A DNA stretch of 47,769 bases from Roseateles sp. Its GTDB lineage: Bacteria; Pseudomonadota; Gammaproteobacteria; Burkholderiales; Burkholderiaceae. The DNA lies in NCBI GenBank assembly GCA_019232985.1, contig JAFAMW010000033.1:1-47769 (forward strand), in the 5' to 3' direction. The translations under genes were made by a program, and so were the position numbers. The notes under the pieces are model-generated. The model did not search any database. It worked only from the letters and a program-made list of their open reading frames with translations, and was not told where the DNA came from. This document shows, piece after piece, positions 37,218 through 43,610 of the stretch. The first letter of the stretch is position 1; every line of letters starts with the position of its first letter.

Positions 37218-39481
37218 GCGCGGGCTCCCGCCGCACCGAACCGCCCGCGCCCGAGCAGCGCGAACAGCAGCCCGCTCGCGAGCGTCAGCGCCGCGAGCGC
37301 GACGAACGCGCCCGCGTGGCCGACCGCGAGGACGAGCGCGCCCGCGAGCAGCGGCCCGCAGGTATTGCCGAGCCGCTCGATCAACCGGTAGGCGCCGAAC
37401 ACCGGCCCGCTGCCATGCGTGGCGATCTCGGTGCCGCAGACCTGGGCGAGCAGGCTGCTCTGCGCAGCGATCGACAGGCCCTGGCCGAGGCCCAGCAGCG
37501 CCGTCACCGCGTACAGCGGCGCGACGCCATGCCAGGCGAGCAGCGCGAAGCCGCCGAGCGAGGACAGCGCAAGCCCCGCGCCGACGAGGCGGGCGAGCGG
37601 CACGCCGCGCTCGACCCAGCGCGTCGCCTGCGGCAGCACGAGCACGAGCAGCACCGCGTAAAGCATCAGCGCCCGGCCCGCGACCGACGGCGGCGCGCCG
37701 GCCGCGCCCGCGTAGACCGGCACGAGGTAGAAGCAGGCGCCCGCGAGGATCAGCTTGGCCGGCAGCGCCGCGAGCAGCGTGACCCACAGGAAGCGGCCCT
37801 CGCGGAACAGGCGCGCGAAGTCGCGCGGCGTCGGCGCGCCGCTCGCGATCGGCGCCGCGTCGGCCGCGCGCCCCGGCAGGCCGCTCACCGCGAGCGCGGC
37901 CGCCGCCGCGAGCGCCGCGGCGACGCCGAAGCCCCAGCGCGGCCCGAGGTGGTCGGCGAGCATGCCGCCGACCGGCGGGCCGCACACGCCGGCGACCATG
38001 ATCGCGCCGACGAACATCGCGAAGCCGCGCGTGCGCTCGGCCGGCCCCGTGTGCTCGATCACGAGGCCCTGGCCCGCGACGAAGACCATGCCGTAGCCGA
38101 GCCCGCACAGCGCGCGCCACGCGACGAAGTCGGCGAGCCCGGTCGCGAGCGCCGCGCCCGCGAGGCCGATCACGCCGAACGCGGCGCCCCAGGCCATCGT
38201 GCGGCGGTGCCCGCCGCGCTCGCTCCAAGGCGCGAGCAGCGGCTGGCCGAACGCGACGACGGCCATGAACACGACGATCGGCAGGCCGACGAGCAGCTCG
38301 GGCGAGGTAGCCGCGCCGGCCGGCACGAGGCTGCGCGCGTAGCCGGGCAGGAACGCGCGCGTGAGCTCCTCGGCGAGCATGAACAGGAACAGCGGCGCGC
38401 GCAGGCGCGCGAGCACGGCCGCGCCGCCCTGCGCGGCGCCTGCGCCCGCGCTCGTCAGGCCGTGCAGCAGCTCGCGCGTGAGGAATAGCGCGACGACGAA
38501 CACGACGCCGAGGTCGAGCGCCGATTCGAGCAGGATATGGCGGATGTACGCGGCGCCGACCTGGGCCTCGACGCTGCCGACGCGCCGGCCGTCGCGCTCG
38601 ATCGGCACCTCGACGCCGCGGCCTGGCTCGGCCGCGCCGCTCGCGAAGCGCACCGCGCCCGCGGCGTCGCGCAGCACGAGATAGGCGAGCTCGCGGTGCT
38701 CGGCGCGCAGCGCGTCGAAATGCGCGCTCACGCCGACGAGCTCGTCAAGTGCGAGCCCATGGTCGAGCGCCTTGCCGACGAGCTCGCCGACCGACGCGCC
38801 GACGACACCGGCCTTGCGCTCGAGCTCGGGCCGCAGGCCGGCCTCGAACGCGCGCTGCGTGGCCGCGCCCATCGCGAGCAGGCCCAGCATCAGCGCGGCG
38901 AGGATCACGGCCGTGAGCCGGCCCTCGCGCTGCGCCGCGCTCCATGCGCCCTCGCGCCGCGCCACCCAGGCGAGACCGGCAGCGGCGAGCAGCGTCGCGA
39001 CGGCCCAGCCGACGAGCGCGATCAAGGCCAGGCGCATGCGCATCTCCGCCAGCCGCTGCGAGAGCGAGAAGAGCGGGTAGCGCACGACGACCTCGCCCAT
39101 ACGCAAGTCGAAGCTGTTGCGCAGCGGCATGCGGACGGCGCCGAGTTCGCCGGGCTGGAGACCGGTGGTCGCCACCGGGGCCGCGAACACGCGCCGCCCC
39201 TGGGCGTCGGCGACCTCGATCGAGTCGATCTCGGGGTCGGTTGCGCCCTCGCGTTCGAGTAGCGCGGGCGTCTCGCTCGCCCCCGCGAGCGGCACGCCGA
39301 GCGCGAGCGTCGCCTCGACCGCCTCGCGCACCGCGACGGCCGGCACTGTCATGCGCGAGCGTAGCGCCGCCTCGAGCGCGGCCTCGAACTTGAAGTAGCT
39401 GAGGAAGGCCGCCATCACGACGCCGAACAGCGCGACGAGCGCGGCGACGCCGAACGGACGGCTGCGGAACATCCGGTGCAC
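37214..39481 (-). CDS. Two periplasmic sensor modules fused to an MFS transporter
   Basis: A 755-residue membrane protein of unusual layout. Residues 12-30 are helix 1; about 31-148 a periplasmic module; 149-172 helix 2. Residues 189-206 are helix 3; about 207-315 a second periplasmic module; 318-336 helix 4. From about 360 to 745 there is a 12-helix MFS domain (FLFMLAEELTRAFLPGYA, ERGGHRRTMAWGAAFGVIGL, GPPVGGMLADHLGPRWGFG). The two modules look like diverged copies of each other: EAALRSRM..AVAVREAVEATLALGVPL against RPELERKAGVVGASVGELVGKALDHGLAL, each ending in a PAS/Cache-like strand pair (SIEVADAQGRRVFA, YLVLRDAAGAVRFA). It heads the operon with the binding protein and the acetyltransferase. 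The ligand and cargo are unknown. Confidence 0.82.
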   Translation of the reverse strand: MHRMFRSRPFGVAALVALFGVVMAAFLSYFKFEAALEAALRSRMTVPAVAVREAVEATLALGVPLAGASETPALLEREGATDPEIDSIEVADAQGRRVFAAPVATTGLQPGELGAVRMPLRNSFDLRMGEVVVRYPLFSLSQRLAEMRMRLALIALVGWAVATLLAAAGLAWVARREGAWSAAQREGRLTAVILAALMLGLLAMGAATQRAFEAGLRPELERKAGVVGASVGELVGKALDHGLALDELVGVSAHFDALRAEHRELAYLVLRDAAGAVRFASGAAEPGRGVEVPIERDGRRVGSVEAQVGAAYIRHILLESALDLGVVFVVALFLTRELLHGLTSAGAGAAQGGAAVLARLRAPLFLFMLAEELTRAFLPGYARSLVPAGAATSPELLVGLPIVVFMAVVAFGQPLLAPWSERGGHRRTMAWGAAFGVIGLAGAALATGLADFVAWRALCGLGYGMVFVAGQGLVIEHTGPAERTRGFAMFVGAIMVAGVCGPPVGGMLADHLGPRWGFGVAAALAAAAALAVSGLPGRAADAAPIASGAPTPRDFARLFREGRFLWVTLLAALPAKLILAGACFYLVPVYAGAAGAPPSVAGRALMLYAVLLVLVLPQATRWVERGVPLARLVGAGLALSSLGGFALLAWHGVAPLYAVTALLGLGQGLSIAAQSSLLAQVCGTEIATHGSGPVFGAYRLIERLGNTCGPLLAGALVLAVGHAGAFVALAALTLASGLLFALLGRGRFGAAGARA

Positions 39482-39552
39482 AGCGGGGCGGGATTGATCT
39501 ATCGTTGCAATGCTAACGATTTATTCAAGCTGATCGAGGGGATCCGGGGTTC
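39482..39552. promoter_or_regulatory. Divergent promoter region with a palindrome
   Basis: The 71-bp gap between the sensor-MFS operon and the kinase gene is AT-rich in the middle. It holds an inverted repeat ATCGTT (39501-39506) and AACGAT (39515-39520) with an 8-bp spacer. I cannot assign firm -35/-10 elements. One regulator bound here could control both directions. Confidence 0.4.
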
Positions 39553-42045
39553 ATGGAGGAAGACGATAGTCGCACCGTGGTTCGCACCGGCCCGCGCCCC
39601 GCGGCGCCGGTGGACGACGACGCGACCGTGATCCGGCCCGCGCCGGCCTTCGACCCCGACGCGACGGTCGTGCGGCCGGTGTCGCGGCCCGGCGGCGCAG
39701 TCGCGCCGGCCGGCGGTGCCACGCGTCCGCCAGTCAGCGCACCGGTCAGCCGGCCCTCGCAAAGCGGTCCGGCGAGCGCCTCGGCCGGTGGCCCCGTGAG
39801 CGGCTCCGCCGGCGACGCGCGCCGCACGCTCGCGCCGATCGCGCTGCAGCCCGGTCACCGCCTTCACGAGTACCGGATCGACCGCGTGCTCGGCCAGGGT
39901 GGCTTCGGCATCACCTACCTCGCCACCGACGTGAACCTGCACGCCGAGGTCGCGATCAAGGAATACCTGCCGGCAGAGTTTGCAATCCGCACCGGCGACA
40001 GCACGGTGCGGCCGCGCCGCATCGAGGTCACGGCGACGCTGCTCGAGGGCCTCGACCAGTTCCTCGTCGAGGCGCGCACGCTCGCGAGCTTCCGCCACCC
40101 GAACATCGTGCGCGTCGCGCGCTTCTTCGAGGCGAACCGCACCGCCTATATGGTGCTCGACTACGAGCGCGGCGCGGCGCTCGGCGCGTGGTGGCGCAAG
40201 CAGCGCCCGGCCGTGCCCGCGGGCCAGCCGCTGCCGATGCCCGGCATCCCCGAGCCCGAGCTGCTGATGCTGCTCGCGCCGCTGCTCGACGGCCTCGCGC
40301 TGGTCCACCACAAGGGCGTGCTGCACCGCGACATCAAGCCCGACAACGTGCTCGTGCGCGACGCCGACGGCAGCTTCGTGCTGCTCGACTTCGGCGCCGC
40401 GCGGCCCGCCGCGGTCAGCAACGCGAGCGACGCGCCGAGCATCCTGACGCCCGGCTATGCGCCGATCGAGCAATACCTCGGCGACCAGCAGGGGCCGTGG
40501 ACCGACATCTACGCGTTCGGCGCCACGCTGTACTGGCTCGTCTGCGGCCAGCGCCCGCGCGAGGCGCCCGACCGCCAGGCCGCGCCGCAGGCCGACACGA
40601 GCGCCGAGCAGGCCGGCATGGGCCGCTACAGCGCCGAGTTCCTGCGCGCGATCGACTGGGCGCTGCAGGTCCGGCCGGCCGACCGGCCCCAGGACGTCGC
40701 GGCGTTCCGGCGCGCGCTGTTCGCCGCGCACGCGGCGAGCCTCGGGTTGCAGGAAGCGCTCGCGCGCGGCATGGCCGACGAGGACGCGCAGCGCGCGACC
40801 GGCCAGGGCTTTGCCGCGCGGCTGCGCGCGGGCCTGCGCCGCGCCGCGCGCAGCCGCGTGCTGCGCCCGCCTTCGTGGCCGCTCGCGCTGAAGATGGCGC
40901 TCGCGCTCGTGCTCGCCGCGCTCGTGCCGATGGGCATCACCGCCTGGCACAACTACACGAGCAGCGTCGACGCGCTCGCGCGCGCCGAGCGGCGCAACCT
41001 CTCGGGGCTGGCGCAGGCGACGGCGGGCCGGCTCTCCCAGCTGATCGAGGACAGCCGGCGCGTGACCGCGTTCGCCGCGCGCAGCCCCGAGGTCGCTGCG
41101 CTGCTGCGCCAGCCGAGCGAGGCCGGCCGCGCGGCCGTGCTCGCGCGGCTGCAGAACTTCGTCGACACCAACCCCGACCTGCACCTGCTCACGCTGATGG
41201 ACGCGAGCGGCAAGGCGCTCGTGTCGACGGCGCCCGAGGTCGTCGGCGGCAACTATGGCTTCCGCGACTACTTCAAGATCGCGATGGCCGGGCGCTCGAA
41301 CGTCACGAGCATCATCGTCGGCGCCGTCGCCGGGCGCGCAGGCGTCTACGTCGCCTACCCGGTGCGCGACGCCGCGGCGGCGCCGATCGGCGTGATCGTG
41401 CTGCGCCTGCGCGCCGAGACGATCGGCGCGCTCGTCGACGGCGTGCGCAACGCCGACCGCGACCCGTTTCTCGTCGACGGCGACGGCGTGCTGATCCACG
41501 ACGGCAAGGAGGCGCTGCGCTTCCACAGCCTCGCGCCGCTGTCGGCACAGAAGCAGGCCGACATCGCGGCCGACCAGCGCTTCCGGCTCAAGCATGTCGA
41601 GAGCCTCGGCATGCCCGAGCTCGCCGCGGCGCTGGTCGGCGCGCGCCGCGAGGGCGTGATCGACTACGACTCGACGATCACGCACACGCGCGAGGTCGCC
41701 GGCTACGCGCCGGTCGCGGGCGTCGACTGGGTCGTCGGCGTGACCGAGTCGCGCGCGAGCTTCGAGGCGCCGCTGCGCGCGATCTTCGAGCAGGTGCTGA
41801 TCGGCCTCGGTCTGGTCGGCGCGATCTTCGTCGGCCTCGCGCTGCTGTTCGCGCGCTCGATCAGCCGCCCGGTCGCGGCGCTCACGGGCGCGGTCGACGC
41901 GCTCAAGCGCGGCGACTACGACGCCGCCCACGTGAAGGTGCGCAGCGACGACGAGATCGGCGCGCTCGGCCGCACCTTCAACGTGATGATCGACGTGCTC
42001 AGGCAGCGCGAGCGCGAGCGGGGGATGCGGTCGGGGTCGTCGTGA
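39553..42045 (+). CDS. Membrane Ser/Thr protein kinase with Cache and HAMP domains
   Basis: An 830-residue receptor kinase. Residues 1-95 are a disordered Pro/Ala-rich tail with three similar words, DDSRTVVR, DDDATVIRP and DPDATVVRP (Thr8, Thr25, Thr38). The Hanks-type kinase domain covers about 105-390: G-loop GQGGFGITYLA (114-124), Lys136 in VAIKEYLP, HRDIKPDN (258-265), DFG (279-281) and the activation segment LTPGYAPIEQY. A linker leads to helix 1 (445-465), a periplasmic double-Cache domain (about 470-740; GGNYGFRDYFKIAMAGRSNV, GVYVAYPVRD), helix 2 (746-767) and a HAMP domain (768-820) that ends the protein. All catalytic residues are present. It is divergent from the sensor-MFS operon, and a shared signal is an inference. 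Confidence 0.92.
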   Translation: MEEDDSRTVVRTGPRPAAPVDDDATVIRPAPAFDPDATVVRPVSRPGGAVAPAGGATRPPVSAPVSRPSQSGPASASAGGPVSGSAGDARRTLAPIALQPGHRLHEYRIDRVLGQGGFGITYLATDVNLHAEVAIKEYLPAEFAIRTGDSTVRPRRIEVTATLLEGLDQFLVEARTLASFRHPNIVRVARFFEANRTAYMVLDYERGAALGAWWRKQRPAVPAGQPLPMPGIPEPELLMLLAPLLDGLALVHHKGVLHRDIKPDNVLVRDADGSFVLLDFGAARPAAVSNASDAPSILTPGYAPIEQYLGDQQGPWTDIYAFGATLYWLVCGQRPREAPDRQAAPQADTSAEQAGMGRYSAEFLRAIDWALQVRPADRPQDVAAFRRALFAAHAASLGLQEALARGMADEDAQRATGQGFAARLRAGLRRAARSRVLRPPSWPLALKMALALVLAALVPMGITAWHNYTSSVDALARAERRNLSGLAQATAGRLSQLIEDSRRVTAFAARSPEVAALLRQPSEAGRAAVLARLQNFVDTNPDLHLLTLMDASGKALVSTAPEVVGGNYGFRDYFKIAMAGRSNVTSIIVGAVAGRAGVYVAYPVRDAAAAPIGVIVLRLRAETIGALVDGVRNADRDPFLVDGDGVLIHDGKEALRFHSLAPLSAQKQADIAADQRFRLKHVESLGMPELAAALVGARREGVIDYDSTITHTREVAGYAPVAGVDWVVGVTESRASFEAPLRAIFEQVLIGLGLVGAIFVGLALLFARSISRPVAALTGAVDALKRGDYDAAHVKVRSDDEIGALGRTFNVMIDVLRQRERERGMRSGSS

Positions 42046-42051
42046 GCACGC

Positions 42052-42354
42052 TCAGCGGCGGCGCAGCTCTTCGCGGATCGCCTTGCGGATCAAACCCTCG
42101 AGATTCTCGGCCTGGATCGCCTGCTTGAGCGCCTCGTTGATCAGCGTCTGGTAGCCGCGCGCACCGGCCTTGGCCTTGAAGTGCTCGACGACCGCGCCGT
42201 CGAGGAAGATGTTCACGCGCTGCTTGTTCGGCAGCACGGCGCCATTGGCGGCGCGCTTGCGCAGCACCAGCTTGCCGGACGCGATGTCGGCCCTGCGCAG
42301 CGGCGCGTCTTCGACGTCGTCAGGCGATGCTTTCGCGGTAGATGGCTTGCTCAT
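42052..42354 (-). CDS. brnA: BrnA-family antitoxin
   Basis: A 100-residue antitoxin. The N-terminal half is polar and likely flexible (MSKPSTAKASPDDVEDAPLR), the part that wraps the toxin in this family. The C-terminal half is a ribbon-helix-helix-like DNA-binding region: the strand KQRVNIFLDGAVVEHFKAKA, then ARGYQTLINEALKQAI, and a basic end. It overlaps the upstream brnT by 35 bp. In the BrnT/BrnA type II system BrnA neutralises the toxin and represses the operon. It converges on the kinase gene with a 6-bp gap. Confidence 0.9.
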   Translation of the reverse strand: MSKPSTAKASPDDVEDAPLRRADIASGKLVLRKRAANGAVLPNKQRVNIFLDGAVVEHFKAKAGARGYQTLINEALKQAIQAENLEGLIRKAIREELRRR

Positions 42355-42595
42355 GTCGGTCTGCCTTGCGCATCGAGATGATGCGGATGTGCTCCTCCGT
42401 CTCCGCTGTGACGATCACGACCAGCGTGTCGCCCAACGGCCCCAGCGTCACGAATCGCTCCTCGCCGTAGTCGAAGCGACGGTCCTCGAAAGTGACCGTC
42501 CGCCCCGATTCGATCGCCGGCTGCGCGTCGACCAGGTCAAGGCCATGCTTGCGAAGGCTGCTCGCGCGCTTGACGGGGTCCAAGCTGTAGCGCAT
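42320..42595 (-). CDS. brnT: BrnT-family ribonuclease toxin
   Basis: A 91-residue toxin of the BrnT family, a RelE-like ribonuclease fold. Typical pattern: the KHGLDLVDAQPAI helix (usually KHGVDFxxA), a strand with TVTFEDRRFDYGEERFVTLG (usually DxRxDYGE-R), the strand DTLVVIVTAETEEHIRIISM and the end RKADRHEQAIY (usually R-A--RE---Y). These carry the residues thought to form the active site. It is the first gene of the pair, so the toxin is translated before brnA, as usual for this system. The predicted promoter is so close that the mRNA may lack a leader. Confidence 0.9.
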   Translation of the reverse strand: MRYSLDPVKRASSLRKHGLDLVDAQPAIESGRTVTFEDRRFDYGEERFVTLGPLGDTLVVIVTAETEEHIRIISMRKADRHEQAIYRESIA

Positions 42596-42600
42596 GAATG

Positions 42601-42629
42601 ATTGTGTGTATAAAAATGCACACCGTCAA
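42601..42629 (-). promoter_or_regulatory. brnTA promoter and operator
   Basis: Minus strand: -35 TTGACG (42624-42629), a 17-bp spacer, and -10 CACAAT (42601-42606). An inverted repeat GTGTG/CACAC (42604-42608 with 42619-42623) lies across the spacer and the -10, a likely BrnA operator. The -10 ends 5 bp before the brnT ATG (42595), so transcription should begin at or next to the start codon. Confidence 0.6.
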
Positions 42630-42671
42630 ATCCCCTGTTTCGCATCCTGCGCGATGCAGGGCGACGAATCG

Positions 42672-43610
42672 CTAGCCGAGCGGCTCGACCGTCACCGCGA
42701 CGCGCGGCTCGGCGCTGCCGCCGCCGCGGATCACGCCGCGCAGCGGCGCGACGTCGGCGTAGTCGCGGCCCCAGGCGAGCGTCACGTGGTCCTGGCCGAC
42801 GCGCGTGTCGTTGGTCGGGTCGAGCGCGATCCAGCCGTTGCGCGGGCACCAGACCGAAACCCAGGCGTGCGACGCGTCGGCGCCGACCAGGCGCGGCTTG
42901 CCCGGCGGCGGCTGGGTCAGCAGATAGCCCGACACGTAGCGCGCCGCGAGGCCCAGCGAGCGGCACGCGCCGATCATCACGTGGGCGAAGTCCTGGCACA
43001 CGCCGCGCCTGAGCGCGAGCGCCTCGGCCGCGCGCGTGCCGACATGGGTCGCCGTGGTCTCGTAGCGGAACTCGGCGTGGATCAGCGACATCAGCGCGAG
43101 CGCGCCCGCGGCGACGCTCGCGTCGGCCGTGAACGCGCGCCGGCCGAAGGCCGCGAGCGTCGCGTCGAGCGCGACGAAGTTCGACGCGAGCGTGAACTCG
43201 ACCGCCTCGGTGCGCACCGAGCCCGCGTGGTAGCGCAGCGATTCGGCGACCTCGGGCCAGGCCGGGCTTGCAGCGAGGTCGAGCTCGGGCGGCGGCGCGA
43301 TGCCGGCCTCGAACTCGCTGCCGACGACGAGGCGCTCGTGCACGCGCGCGTGGCTGAACACGAGCCGGCCGTTGCCCCAGGGGTCTTCGCTGAGGCGCGC
43401 GGCGAGGTCGGCGGCGTCCCTGATGCCGTCGGGCTGCGGGTCGATGTCGAGCCGCCAGCCGCGCACCTGCTGCTCGGGCGTCGCGCGCGGGCTCAGGCAG
43501 GCCAGGTGGTGCGCGACCTCGACCGGCGCGTCGTAGTCGTAGCTCGTTTCGTGGCGCACGCGCAGCCAGCGGCGCTCGACTCCTTCGGTGGCGACCTCGA
43601 CTTCGCTCAT
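42672..43610 (-). CDS. Transglutaminase-like cysteine protein
   Basis: A 312-residue protein with an N-terminal beta domain (LRVRHETSYDYDAPVEVAHH, typical of bacterial transglutaminase N-terminal regions) and a papain-like core. The catalytic triad is visible: Cys in LRRGVCQDFAHVMI, His in GADASHAWVSVWCP and Asp in WIALDPTNDTRVG. Such proteins are thought to be peptidases or peptide-crosslinking enzymes. The start overlaps the stop of the ATP-grasp/alpha-E gene (ATGA). With that gene and the DUF2126 gene upstream it makes a conserved set, predicted in comparative genomics to make or modify a peptide; the product is unknown. Confidence 0.88.
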   Translation of the reverse strand: MSEVEVATEGVERRWLRVRHETSYDYDAPVEVAHHLACLSPRATPEQQVRGWRLDIDPQPDGIRDAADLAARLSEDPWGNGRLVFSHARVHERLVVGSEFEAGIAPPPELDLAASPAWPEVAESLRYHAGSVRTEAVEFTLASNFVALDATLAAFGRRAFTADASVAAGALALMSLIHAEFRYETTATHVGTRAAEALALRRGVCQDFAHVMIGACRSLGLAARYVSGYLLTQPPPGKPRLVGADASHAWVSVWCPRNGWIALDPTNDTRVGQDHVTLAWGRDYADVAPLRGVIRGGGSAEPRVAVTVEPLG

